A stretch of 64,000 nucleotides of DNA from Rhynchopus euleeides (lineage: Eukaryota > Euglenozoa > Diplonemea > Diplonemida > Diplonemidae): contig OY723250.1 in NCBI GenBank assembly GCA_963210315.1, forward strand, positions 1,860,001 through 1,924,000. The letters run 5' to 3'. Shown piece after piece: positions 10,889-22,887 of the stretch. The translations under genes and the position numbers were made by a program. Numbering within the stretch: the first letter of the stretch is position 1; each line of letters begins with the position of its first letter. Under the pieces are notes generated by a model. The model did no database searches and had not been told where the DNA came from. It saw only the letters and a list, made by a program, of their open reading frames with translations.

Positions 10889-11642
10889 GACACTTCCCAA
10901 TTGTTTGAGATGCAACACAGCCCGATGTTCCGAAAACGGGTCAGAAAATGCTGGGGCCCTTCGTGTGGGTTTGCAGTTTGGGCTGTGTTGTCCGAAGACT
11001 ATGCAAAATGATGTCTCAGTGGATGTGGCCTTGGGGCAGAAGGGGTATTGTGCCCTGAAACTCTGAAAAAAGGCACAATTAACATCCCTCCACAAGGCGG
11101 AATCGCAAGGGAAGCTGGGGTTTTTTTGAAAATGTAAACGCGAATCGAGAACTAGAAAAATCAAGACAGGATGTGTGACAAGGTTAGTTGTCCCACATCC
11201 GGGAGCGCCTTTGCATTGTGGAGGCAAACTGTTTGTGCACATCAAGGCTGGCCGTCCACCTGTGTCGCTCACCTCAGACCGGCTTGTGGACGGCTATCCC
11301 AACAATAGGTCGGGGAGGATGGAAGACAGGTCATCTTCTACGACACTCTGCCAAGTGTTGAATCCAAGAAACGAAATCCTAAAAAATATCTCCCCCCAGA
11401 TCTGTCCGATTCAAGGACCCCGTCTGGGCACGGAGAGGGTGGGGTGGGGATGAGGGGGGTAAAGAATCAAACTGTAACCACTGAACTCTCAATAAAATAC
11501 CGGTGGCCTTTATCATAGGCCACAGACGGCAACGCCTTGGGGCGGGTTTGAGGCTGTCAGGCAACCCGCTCAGCAGTGGACGTCGTATAAAACACATATC
11601 TCCCCTCCCGACCCCCCCCCCCCCCACACACACACACACACA

Positions 11643-12000
11643 CAAGCCCTCAAGACTCTTGAAGCGGCCTGACTATTTAGTGTCTTCGTCGCAGCAAGGG
11701 GGCGATATATACCACCCTTTTTATTGATTTCACGTGTCAGTGTTTGACTTTTTCGCAACTTCATTTCTTCCTTTTCTCCCTCTCCAACCCCACCCGTGAC
11801 ACCACCAGGGTTTAGCTAGCCCTGGTCCGATTATCCCCGGTTCTTCGCTGAAGAGACGCGGCCGGGGGGAGGGGTACGAAGAGTACGCGTCGAAACCGGT
11901 GTCACGTCGTGTTGGGGAATCCTTCGGGAGTGCGATACTGAAGGGGAGGTGCTACTGCCCGTGCAGGGCGACACCGCCTTAAAACTTTATAACCACACAC
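11643..12000 (+). repeat. 358-bp direct repeat, copy 1
   Basis: The segment CAAGCCCTCAAGACTC...AACCACACAC recurs at 12442-12799, apparently without a difference. The offset is 799 bp and the unique spacer is 441 bp. A GATATATACC box lies near 11702. The distal 190 bp is densely self-complementary: ACCAGGG/CCCTGGT, CCCCGG/CCGGGG enclosing CTTC/GAAG, TCC-TTCG-GGA, and GCCC/GGGC inside GGTG/CACC. Possible readings are terminal repeats of a miniature retroelement, a partial 799-bp tandem duplication, or two copies of a small RNA gene. (CA)n tracts flank the pair. Confidence 0.85.
11877..11953 (+). ncRNA. Candidate structured RNA motif (also at 12676-12752 and 38892-38967)
   Basis: A core of about 75 bp is conserved between the 358-bp repeats and an otherwise unrelated transposon-like element at 38892-38967. 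Shared blocks are CGCGTCGAAACCGG, TGTTGGGGA and GGGGAGGTGC. Between them the hairpin differs but pairing is kept: TCC-TTCG-GGA here and TCCT-CC-AGGA at 38.9 kb. That pattern suggests selection on an RNA or single-strand DNA fold. It fits none of the tRNA, 5S or snRNA signatures I looked for. Strand is assumed from the TATA-like box upstream. Confidence 0.35.
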
Positions 12001-12441
12001 AAACCCTCTATTCCCCCAGGCCTGATGAGCAATCCCCCCTGCCTCATGTTGTGACTTCCTTTCTACCTTGCACAAAACATCCCATTTGCCCCTTTTCTTC
12101 CTTCGAAAGTGTTGTGACTACCCCCCCTTCCCCACCCCTCGGGAGTGCCACTCCTCTGGTGGTTAAAAGTGACCCGCCGTTGTGCCTTCGGCATCTGTTG
12201 CGTGTGCCGTCGTATTCTTCCTATGCACTAGTTATAGCTATCCGGGGGCGGCCTGCTGTCGCACCAGTGGGCTGCCCCACCTCTGCACCCTCGGTTTTTA
12301 AGATGTTCACCACAGCGGAGAATGATCCCCTTCTCTGTGGCGATCGAGCCAAGCTGGACGAGGTTCGCCTTCGGGCGAAGGTCATGTGGGCGGACAAAAG
12401 GTGCCTGCTCCTGAGACTCATCAGCAACCTGTTTCTTCCTT

Positions 12442-12799
12442 CAAGCCCTCAAGACTCTTGAAGCGGCCTGACTATTTAGTGTCTTCGTCGCAGCAAGGGG
12501 GCGATATATACCACCCTTTTTATTGATTTCACGTGTCAGTGTTTGACTTTTTCGCAACTTCATTTCTTCCTTTTCTCCCTCTCCAACCCCACCCGTGACA
12601 CCACCAGGGTTTAGCTAGCCCTGGTCCGATTATCCCCGGTTCTTCGCTGAAGAGACGCGGCCGGGGGGAGGGGTACGAAGAGTACGCGTCGAAACCGGTG
12701 TCACGTCGTGTTGGGGAATCCTTCGGGAGTGCGATACTGAAGGGGAGGTGCTACTGCCCGTGCAGGGCGACACCGCCTTAAAACTTTATAACCACACAC
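12442..12799 (+). repeat. 358-bp direct repeat, copy 2
   Basis: Second copy of the repeat at 11643-12000, followed by a longer (CA)n tract. The apparent identity of the copies indicates recent duplication or ongoing homogenisation. The 441 bp between the copies hold no supportable gene. Confidence 0.85.
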
Positions 12800-15700
12800 A
12801 CACACACACAGGGGGAACTACTTTCTGTCAGATCACACGTATGGGCGTAACAACCAAAATCCTGTGGCGGAGAGGTCTATCCGGATTGCATGAGGGGGGG
12901 GGGGGTGGCCTGGCGGTGGCGTGCGTCAGGACTGTGGTTGCCGACCTCCCGACAAAGGGATACTCCGACACCCCACAGACCTGCCCTAGACAAGACATGG
13001 GTAGGGCAGCACAAGATTAGGGAGTGAACAGCGGACCTTCCTTGCATTGTGTGCCCTGCTTCTGCTTCATTGTGCCCTGCTGCGTCTTGTGTCGCATCAA
13101 CGTGATGGGCCGGGATCTGCTTTGTTTTTTCCCGTTTGCCATGAAACTTTTATTGGGCAGCCCACACCCCCACACACACACCCTCTTCAGACATATCATT
13201 TACCGTGTGCGTGGCTCTCTATCTATCTCCCTCTCTGCGTGAGGGATGGGTGTTGCTGAAGGATTTCACCCTGCCCAACAGCACCCACTCTCTGGCTGTA
13301 AGTGATTGCCCTTTGCCCCGACAACGGGCGAAGCAAATTTGTGTTTGAATGCGCCACATACGCATGGGCGTGCACACCGAGGGATTCAGGGGGTGGGGGG
13401 GTGGGGGGTGGGGAACGCTTGTCGGATCACTATTTTTTTTATCTCACACACCTTTGGCGTGGAGAGACGGTGCCATTTCAGTTCTGCTCTCACTCCACCC
13501 TCTCTCGCTTTGCCTTGTTCATGAGGCGCGAGGGGGGTTGGCAGTGTATGTGCATCGTGCAAAACCATCAAGCTGTTGCTCTCGAGGTGGGGGGGAGGGC
13601 AGAGCTGAAGCGGCACCTTTTCCCCCCACGCGCGTGAATCTATTCCCTTTTTCGATAGTTTTGGTGTCGGCACTGAGGGGAAAAAATGTGCCCTGTCGGG
13701 GGGTTTGGGGCCGGGCACTAATAGGTTCTTTTCCCGGCAGGTTCGAACGCACCACTGTGTGATACACACACACACACACCCCCCTCTCTCTCTCTCTCTC
13801 TCGCCTTCCGGATCTCTTACTTTCTTCCTAACTCTAAGACGGTTTCCTTGCGTGCATCCTTGTGTGGGTACTGGCCGAGGGGAGGTATGGGGGAGGGGCA
13901 GGGGAGGCGGCTTCCCTGAACTTCTCTGAACGCTGCTGTTGTTCGGGGTTGCGCCCCCCCCCCCCCCCCCCAAACCCCGGGTTTGCCCCAGTCTCAATAC
14001 ATTATGGAGATGTGCCCCTCCCCCCATCCCTCCGGCCCGGCACCCCCTCCGGGCACCTTGCGGTTGATGCCGCAAAAGACGCCCGTGTGCCAGGGGAAAC
14101 CCCGCTGATGGTGGCGGGTGGGATGCGTTCTGTGCAATGGACCAAATCCCCACCCCCCACCCCCTCCATCTCTTCGCCTTCGTTTTTATTCTCTCTGCTG
14201 TCGTTTTGAGCGTGGCATATTCGGATCCCCCAAGTGAGGGAGATGAGGCAGGCATCCTGACCCCTCTCTCTCCCTCTCTCACTTGACAGCCTGCTGCCGA
14301 CGCGCTGCTCCCCACCTGAAGCTCCAGGCAACGCAAGCGCCAAAGCCAAAGCAAATGGCACATCGGAGGGACCGCTTTCTCGTTCTCGACCCCCCTCCCT
14401 CTCTATCTCTCTCTTGGACGCAACAGCGAAGCGTTGCCATCTCACGCCGTCAGTCGGCACCTACAAAAACAAGTCATCTCTCTCTCTCTTCCTCTGTCTA
14501 GCAATGCAGTACTTACCACAACCTGGCACAGTTTGGACAGAGCAAAGGCAGGCATGGGTCTCTGAAGGCCTGCAACCCCTTACACGCCACGTCAATACCC
14601 TGGCTCTGCCATGCGAGTTGCCTCTCTCTTGCCGAGTCAATGTCTCTCTATAAACAAGGCGTCTCGCTGCCAACTTGCCGCTGCTCTAAGATGTGTGTCC
14701 CATCCGGCTTGTCTTAGATGCACGGTACGCTGTCTCCTGGCCTTCAGTGATAGCTTGCTTTGGTAGGGTGGTGGCAATGGGTTTCGTTGCCCGAAGTTCA
14801 CCCTGGACGAACTCATCGATAGAGCTGTCCGTGAGGGGGATGGGGTGTATGGGGTCTTCGCAATGCGTGCCAAACAGTGCGTGTTTTCGTGCATTTCTCC
14901 TATTATCTCGCACGAGTTGGTTGAGGGCCGACACTACGACGGCGTAGTGCAGACACAGAGGGGGGGTGGAGGGGTATGTGGTCCGAAGTGAGGCAGAACA
15001 CGCCAAAGCCAAACAGAGCCCAGGTTCCCTGCCCACCTGGTCACACTCAACAGAGACCCCCGATAACTTGCCGAATCGCGAAGGCTCCCCAGGATGCGAC
15101 AGATCATGTGGAAAAATCAGCTTTTCCACACACCCGGCACCCTCCTGAAGAGGTGTCTGTGTGGCCTGATTTCCGACCACAGAGCAAAATCGCATTTAGT
15201 AGGTGTTGGTATTCTTGCATTGCTTTTTTTGCCCGCAATGGCGCTACTTCTTTGATTGCGCCTGTTCCGTGGCGCTGAGTGTGTGATTCAACAAAAAAGA
15301 ATGATGTCGGTCTGCTGATCAGCACGCAAATAAACTGTCTGTTCCCCACCACCCATCACCTGCCCTTTTGTTCTTCTGGATGTACCTCCTTTCGATGATC
15401 AGGGGGTTTCCTCTGTTGGACACCATCTTGGGTGTCCAACGTTACCGACTGCAACCCCATGATCTGATCTTTCAGCAAGGAATCCATCTATGGCGATACC
15501 AATCACGCCGTGACACGGGCAGTACATATTGACGATTGAAACCCCTCTTGCCTGCTGACGGCACACGTAAATCTAGCCAGGGGCGATTCCCCTGTCTCCT
15601 CCATTCCGACAGAACTCCCCACCCCCTCCCTTACCTTGACGAATTTGCCCGCATGCTCTGGCCGATTTGGCACCACCACCACCACGACCCCTCCTATTTT

Positions 15701-16740
15701 TCTCAACAATCATCCCCACCCCCGCCCCCTCGCCCATCCCCCTGATGTGAGTTACGTTTGAGTATCATAACCCGACCTCCCTGAGTGCATGCAGTTGCAT
15801 GATCCCCCCCTCTCTCTCCCCCCGCCACCCTTGCCCCCCACACAAAGCACGGTCGTACTATTTCTTTCCGTTTGCACTCTGTTCTGTTCTGCTGTTTTGT
15901 TTTGGTGTATTTTTTGTCACGTTTTGCCTTGCCAAGAAGAAACGATGGAAAGTGCCTCTGCGTGCCTCGCCCTGCTGCCCATGTGTCGGTTCAGCTCCCC
16001 ACAATGCAGGGGGGCTGGGCGGTTGCGGGGCACATGGCAGGGTGTGTGCCAATCGAGTCCTACTCCTCTGAGCGATCGACAGTTGGCACTTTCTGCTCAG
16101 CAAGGTGTGGCGTGCGTCAAGAAAAAATACACACGGGACTCCCCCACGTCCAGATTGTAATGTTGTGCTCTGGCAAAACCAAATTGCCGTGTAAGTCTGG
16201 TCTGTGTAGGGGCTGTGACCTGCCGCCTTGGGTGTTTTAGTGTGATCAGACGCATGCAAAGGGGTGTGCCAATCCGATGACTGCCCTGGGCTTCGGAATA
16301 GCACTTTCAAAGAACAGGTCTCTACGCGTGGAGGTATCTGTACTCAGAGGCCGTGTCTTTTTATAAAGGCCCAACCCTTGTTGTATGTTTCGGTTTGAAA
16401 CCCCTGCCGAGGGTCGATGAGAAGGTTTGCACAGACACACCCAGGTGGGGGCTTGCGTGGGGGTGGCTTCCCCTCCCGCCGCGCCTCGAATGGACGGCTG
16501 CCCGCTCCTGGTGGTCTGGGCTTGTGCTGAGAAATGACTTGTTCTGAGGTCCTCTCTGCCCTCCTCTCGATCGAGGGTTCCAACGAGCATGGCCAAAAAA
16601 AATATGTGATCGACAATGACCCAACGAATAGGCCCACACACACACACACCTCATCTCACAGCAACGTTCCCTTCTTCCCGAGGGCCCTTAGATACCAGCT
16701 CATACCGATGTTACTGTACTCCTTTGTGCAAACCACACAC

Positions 16741-16796
16741 CCTATTCGAAGAATAGGTCGTCGATTCGACCTTCGATTATCGAGCTTCGCTCGTGG
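16741..16796. other. Cluster of small perfect hairpins
   Basis: Three short inverted repeats lie within about 55 bp: CCTATTC-GAA-GAATAGG, GTCG-ATT-CGAC and CGAGC-TTC-GCTCG. An A-rich tract follows to about 16,870. It could be a structured transcript end or chance; no gene is adjacent. Confidence 0.35.
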
Positions 16797-19700
16797 TTGT
16801 CGATCTTCAACTTCAAAAAAATTACAAAAAAAATGGAACGTCATCATGTCATGGAAAGAACCAAAAAAAACCCAAACACCAATGCATGTGCACCGCCACA
16901 TGAATCACCCAACCGTTCTACCGAACCGCCCGCTCTCCCGCCAGAACGAAAGGGAGGAACACCGCTGCCCCACGCCTTCCGAAGGATGGCGTGGTCCCTG
17001 CGGGTTCACGCTATCGAGTCCGAACGACGGCTATGCCCCAGGCATAGCCCCACCCTAGCGTAGCACGTGTCGCCTCCATGCCTCGCCCTGGGGTGCAGCA
17101 GTGCACGGCAGTGGGGTGGATACGGGACACACATCGCAACACTCTAACCACACTTCGAAGATGTTTCACCGTGCATTGTGCGTTTATCGCATCGCGTGGC
17201 AGGAAGCGGGGGGGGGGGGGGGGCAGCACGAGTCTTATCGGGTGAGTGTTTTCCATCAAGGCCCCCTCCCCTCCCCCCCTTCCCACCGTGACTCCACTAC
17301 CCTCCGCATACCCAGTCCCCCCTCTTGGATCTGCAGTTTCGTCAGAAGCCCTTTCGGCTCTGTTGCACGCCAGGCAGTGTTTTAAGGGGCACACAGTGGT
17401 GCAACGGCGGCGTTGGTGTCATGCATACTGCTGTGTGTTCTCTAAGAATGCCAAGAGAGGTGGGTGGGGGGGATGGGATGGGAGTCGGTGGGAGAGGCAA
17501 GGGCAAGGGGTTGGTGAGGTTTTTCAACAAAAAAGTTGTGGGCCACAGGATCAACAACCACCTTCCACCCGTTCGAATCGTTTCAAGAAAGAAACGAGGG
17601 TTGCCCCCACCCCCACCCCCCCCCCTCCCCCCTCCCCTCCCCAGTTCGGGAGGGGCGGGGTTATATATTCTTCGAAATGGGAAAGGCGATGGTGCGTCCC
17701 CCATCCACCCCCGCATCCCCTCCTCCCCCCCCTCCCCTCCCCCCGTCTTTGCCGAGCCGAATTATCCAGTGACTTTCTCGCAAGCAGGCTCGAGGTGAAG
17801 TCCCCATTTCCCCACCCCCACCCCCCCGAAGTAGTGACGCGAGTTGACTTGACACGGTAACAAAATGTCTGATTCAAGGGCGAGAATGACCATGTGGGCA
17901 GGAAATTCGCGGCGTCGTTGTGTGTGACAGAGAGAGACGAGTGAGGATGGGATGTGTAGGGAGGGTGGGGGAGTGGGCGGGGGCTCTTGTCAGAACGCAT
18001 TCTGACACACAACGTTATCATCGATCCATACACGGAGGGGGTGGTGGTGGTGGTGGTGGTGGAGGGGGGGGGACGCGAGTTGAGTTAAATCCCTGACGAG
18101 GGTGGGGCCTCTGGAATGCTGTCTCTGTGTGGGTGTGCCTTCAAACGAGGCCGAGAGTGGGGGTGATGTTACGTTTGCTTTGGTTCTACCTAAAGACAGT
18201 GTGATCGCCAAGCTGTTCGGTGCTTCTTCACCCCTCGGGCAGGCGCACTATAATTTGAAGAAACCCCCCCCCCCCCCCAATAAGAACACTCGCTTTTCTG
18301 CGTGTCTTCAGAGCGACAGAGGAGGGGGGGGGGGGCACTACACACACCTCTCCGCCTCCTGTGGGGTATTTGTCTGCCGTGCCAACGCGGGTTCTCCACA
18401 ACACCAGCCTTTGGCGCTTGGCAGCATTGAATCTCACGCACACCGTGCGGAGGGTGGGTCTGGAGGGGATTTCGGGGCTCTCTGTGATGCTGAACTCTCT
18501 CCTGCAGGCGGGAGGGGGTGGTGATCTGGCCCCTCGCTGACATCACGCACACCGCCATGCATGCTTGCATGCTGGTTGTACCCCTCCATGCAAAATGCAA
18601 ATGTGTTATGGGGAGAGGAGAGACATGCCAAGACGCACCGAGAGCCAGCGGGGCCTGCTGGTGCAATGTCACATGTTTATTGTGTTTTTTTGCAAATGTT
18701 CCCCCCTCACACCCTCCTTCGGCTTCACATCACCCAAGAAAACAAACAAACAGGGGGGGGGTTTTTTTTCGGGGTACCTTTTAACTCAGCGTGGCCAAAC
18801 AGGTCCTCACGCTCTGATCACATTCGGTGAAGAAGACCCCCTCGTTGTGCCACGCCACTGCCTGGCCATTCCCAAGCCCCTCCTCGTGCAGCGGTCGTCG
18901 AGACCACAAATGAGTCACCCAGCGGCAGACCCGATAGGGGTTGCGCACTACGGCACACAGCGGTGTGTGGCATGCAGTGGTTTCCCCCCCCATCTGATTC
19001 CCCAACTCCCTTATGTATTCGTTTAGTAAGTCTGGAACTGCCGAACCGGCCACAAAAAAGCAAAACTATGTTGCACTTGGGTGGATGGAGCAACCGTCTC
19101 GCTGCACAAAGGAAGAAGAAACCCGGGCTCACCTGTGTCTCGGGAGGGCTTGTGGATGTGTGTGTGTGTGTGGGTTATTTTCCCATCCTGCAGCTTGCCT
19201 GTCGGCTCCCCTCCATCGCATAGCAACAACAACGGCTGTGCAGTGTATTGCCCTTTGTTGAGAGAGACCAGAGAGAGTTACTGAGGGGCCCCAACAGGGA
19301 TCCAACCCCGGGGGGCAGGCGCCTGTGTGTCCGCCCCCCCCATGTTTTGTTGTTTTGTTTCGGGGCGGGGCGAGGTGGGTTGGCACTAACCTGGAGTTTG
19401 TTTGGAGCGTTTTGAAGCCTTTTGGGGTGTGCATCGCCTGTCGGCAGAGAGAGGCCCTGGGGGTATGCATTGGGGGCATCGCTGTCAGAAGGCGGTCTAG
19501 GCAAATGCGGCGGATAAGTTGGTTCTAAAGGCTGCTATCGGGTGTTTCGCGGGCCGCTGTTCAGCTGGTTAGCCAGATCACCATCCCGCACTGCCTAGGA
19601 GTGGAGTCGTATTCGAGGGTACACTCCACGCCCTATCCCAAACGACAGATAAATAGATATATCGGGTGGTTGTGAGAACAGTGGTCGTAGCGTGTGTGTG

Positions 19701-20486
19701 TCGTGCCCTGGGAATAATCCTTTGCGGGTAATACACACTCCGCTCGTGTGTGTCTGGTTGCATTGGAGGTTGCACCAAAGAGCAAGGCGTTCAAGGTGCC
19801 TCCCTGCACTGCAAATCACAGAGTGTTGTTGTGCCGTGCCGTGTTTTGATACTGCAGATATACAAGGTGGGACTGGCGGGACCCCGCCGAGTTGTTGTTT
19901 TTGTCAAACCCCCCGAGTGCCCGTCGGGCATGGCCTGCGTGAAGGGGGCAGGGGTGGGTGGGTGGGGGCAGGGAGGCCCGGCCGGACCCACCCCACCCCC
20001 CACCCCGGCCCGTAGGGCGGGAAGGAAGCGTGGGAACGTATCAGCTCCCCATCACTGGCAGCACCTATCCCCCCTCCCACTCGTCCCAACGGTTACTTTA
20101 CTTTAGACACTCATGTGTGAGGGACGCGTCGCTTGTCAAAGGACATCAAACTGACTCACCTGTGCTCCGCACCCTCTCACCTTCACACATGCGAGCGCCA
20201 GGGTGTTGTGGAAGCGCCAACACATAACCACATTACCAACTCCAAGTGTGAGAGAGATAGATTGCGAAATTGTTAAAATCGGTTTACAAGCCTATTTCTC
20301 TCTATTATAGCCTAGCAAGCACCAAGCCACACCCCCTCCAGCCAGGCTCAGAGCACTCATCCCCCGTACACAGGTGGGGGGTCTAGAGAGTCTGGGTGTT
20401 GTGGGTCGCAAGAAGACCCGCTCTCCTTCCCCCTCCCCCCCGACAAGGGTTGGCTGAGCCCCGCAGCACTGCAGCCCACCCGCGCC

Positions 20487-21737
20487 ATGTCCAGCGATGC
20501 GGAGATCCTGCAGCACAAGGTGGGCATCCAGGAGAAGCAGCTGCGCGTCCTGCGCGCAGCCCTGGCGGGGAGGGAGGAGCTTCTCGCGAGCATCCCCAGC
20601 GACGCGTCGCAGTCGGTGCCTGACCCGAAGTGGCTCCTGCTGTTCCGGAGGCAGCTGAAGGACCAGGCGCGGTTGGAGATGGCGGCGGCAAATGCGGGGA
20701 AGCAGCAGCACCACCACCAGGCAGGCAGCGCCGCAGCTGAGGACCCCCTCGCCGTCGACCCACTCCGGCCCTTCTGCATCGACCCTCCGACGGTCACCGT
20801 GGCGGATGTCGCGCCGCGCAGCCTCGCGGGTGACGCACCCTCCTGCGCCAACGCAGAGGAGTGCGTCACCACACTCCTCGGCACGACGCGTCAGCTGGTG
20901 GAGGTGTGGCAGGACGCGCTGCGCGAGCGCTACCGCTCGGTGCTGCAGCAGATCGCGGGGGCCTTCGCCTCCTTCAGGGCGCGCCCCAGCGACTCCGCCG
21001 TGCAGAGGCTGCTGGCTGCGCTGCACGACACGATGCCCGAGGTGCAGGCCCTGCTGGGGGATGCCGCAGGGGGGCAGGGCGGTGCAGACGACTCCGGCGA
21101 CTTCAGCGGGAGCGGCGGCAACCCCTTCTCCTCAGACTACGCCTCGCTGGCCGCTTTCTTCCAGCAGACCTTTGTGCAGCACACAGGGGCTGCTGTGGCG
21201 AAGGCTGTGGCTGAGGCGCGCGAAGCGCGCGACGGAGGCCTGCACGACACCCTCGCGTCGCTGAAGCGTGAGGCTGGGCAGCGGGCGGAGGCGCTGCGTG
21301 AGGCGGAGGGGCGTCTCGCTGCGTGTGTGGCGCAGCGCGACACCCTGCACAACGATGTGGCGCTGTGGAAGAGTAAGTTCGACGCGCTGCAGGAGCAGGC
21401 CCGCAGCATCCCCCCGGTGCGGCCTGTGCACCGTGAGGTGGCGGAGTCGGTGCAGAGCACCCCGCGCCTGCCTTCGGAGCGCAGGTTCTCCAGAGGGATG
21501 CGCAGCCAGGCGTCGACGCCCAGCCTGTCGCCCCTGCCGTCTGCCGCGTCGCATGCCCCCGGGAGTGCGAGGGTGGAGCAGCTGCGGGCTGCGTTGGGGC
21601 ATCTGGAGGCGCAGCTGGCGGCAGCGTGTTGCAATAACAACGGGCTGTCGCAGAGGCACGGCCATATCCGGAGGAGGATGGATGCGGTTCGGGCAGCCCT
21701 CGCACAAGAGGAGTCTGAGTATCGCATCACCGTATAA
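20487..21737 (+). CDS. Coiled-coil protein of unknown function
   Basis: The protein has 416 residues with no domain I recognise. An N-terminal helix (residues 1-35, LQHKVGIQEKQLRVLRAAL) and a longer heptad region (about 235-310, LKREAGQRAEALREAEGRLAA) predict coiled coils. A Ser/Arg/Pro-rich linker (about 310-360) and a short C-terminal coiled coil follow. The middle has a Gly-rich low-complexity patch (GGQGGADDSGDFSGSGG). The start is the first ATG of the frame, with a C-rich tract just upstream (20430-20442). Cytoskeletal or flagellar scaffolding would be typical for such proteins in protists, but nothing in the sequence proves it. The gene precedes the large surface-protein gene on the same strand. 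Confidence 0.7.
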   Translation: MSSDAEILQHKVGIQEKQLRVLRAALAGREELLASIPSDASQSVPDPKWLLLFRRQLKDQARLEMAAANAGKQQHHHQAGSAAAEDPLAVDPLRPFCIDPPTVTVADVAPRSLAGDAPSCANAEECVTTLLGTTRQLVEVWQDALRERYRSVLQQIAGAFASFRARPSDSAVQRLLAALHDTMPEVQALLGDAAGGQGGADDSGDFSGSGGNPFSSDYASLAAFFQQTFVQHTGAAVAKAVAEAREARDGGLHDTLASLKREAGQRAEALREAEGRLAACVAQRDTLHNDVALWKSKFDALQEQARSIPPVRPVHREVAESVQSTPRLPSERRFSRGMRSQASTPSLSPLPSAASHAPGSARVEQLRAALGHLEAQLAAACCNNNGLSQRHGHIRRRMDAVRAALAQEESEYRITV

Positions 21738-22887
21738 GGGGGGGGAAGGGGGTGGTGGTGGTGGGAGTGGGCGTGGTGTGTCGGAACACCGCTCCCTCGA
21801 GGGGGGGGGGGGGGAGGAAATGGTGTCCCTGACAAAGCGGCACTACCCCCTCCCCTCCCGCACTGGGGGGGCCCAGGCCAAACCAAAAGGGGGCCTAGGA
21901 TGCGAGGCGTCTGCACCGTGCGTATTGGAGTGCAACGCCTTCTGGCGAGCATTGTGTCTGCCGCTGGTCGTCTCGTCCATCAGGAGCTGTGGCTGCCGAT
22001 ACCGAAGCCACAGGAAGTTGTTGCGTTGTGCTGTGCTGTGTGTCCTCTGCGTGTTGCCCTCTATCAGACGGGGAGGGGTGGGGTGGGGTGTGGGTGTGGG
22101 TTCTTCCAAGAGTGTTGGTGAAGGGGGGAGGGGGAGGAGGGGTCTGTCTGGCTTCCGTGTTGCTAAATGCTTCATTCGTGGTTATATGAGGGTTGAAAAA
22201 GAGACAGCATGAGAGAGGCAAATCGCTGGGTGTCGTGAGGCAGTGTGTAGATTAAAGGTAGAGGGGCCGCGGTAGCGTTCGGTGCAACAGCCGTCAGGGC
22301 AGCCGTCCCACACATCTTTGTTATGTTGACTTCGTGGAGGCGGGCAACAAACAAGTTCGTTATCTCTTCTTTCGTGTGTTGAAGCAACGCGTGAGGTACG
22401 CGTAAAGTTTTACTGCACGAAAATCAAACTGCGAATGGGGTGTTTCCCCCACGGATTTTATTTATCGCAAGGTTGCCTGCGAGCTAGATATCTTATTGCT
22501 GTTCCACCCTGCCTTGCACATGCATACACCAAGGCCTCATCACATGAGCCTGCTCTGGGTGGTGCGGAAGCACATCAACTGGACCTGATCTCTCTGATTT
22601 GCCTCCCGCCGGCAGAGCCAGGTCTCGTTAACACAGCGTCTGCCAGTGTGGCAGAGGCACTGGTTGGCAGGTTTTCGTTTGTGCCCCTTCTATCCAGCAC
22701 AACGCGTCAGCATGTAGAGTGTGCCCGTCAGTATATGTTATGTACGTTGCAGGTCTCGCCGGGACGCGCCGCCCCACCCGCACCACCTCTTGTGACACCA
22801 TGCGATGCAAAGCCAACACCAGCACCTCCCTCTCCCACCACTTCTCCTGACCCACCCCACCCCACCACCCGTCCTCCAACAGGGGCA

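Larger units (their letters stand above)
10889..20486. other. Long gene-poor region with simple sequence and local repeats
   Basis: About 9.6 kb in which I cannot support any gene. It is dominated by C/G homopolymers, CT, CA and GT runs (for example 11609-11642, 13764-13802, 14268-14280 and 18040-18070). It contains two identical 358-bp direct repeats (listed) and a small hairpin cluster near 16741-16796. The long minus-strand frames at 13386-14363 and 14686-15195 have no convincing coding character. Confidence 0.5.

Noticed and set aside
13386..14363. 325-residue minus-strand frame
   Set aside because: Composition follows homopolymers and CT/GA runs, no domain is visible, and it opposes the direction of all other genes.
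14511..14530. ACTTACC string resembling the 5' end of U1 snRNA
   Set aside because: No following stem-loops or Sm site were found, and one 7-mer match is expected by chance.
14686..15195. 169-residue minus-strand frame with fairly normal composition
   Set aside because: It looks more protein-like than its neighbours, but it has no recognisable motif and no exon partner. I leave it as an unexplained open frame.
16530..17063. Plus-strand frames of 174 and 88 residues
   Set aside because: They run through the CA tract, the hairpin cluster and A-runs. The composition changes abruptly and no motif is recognisable.
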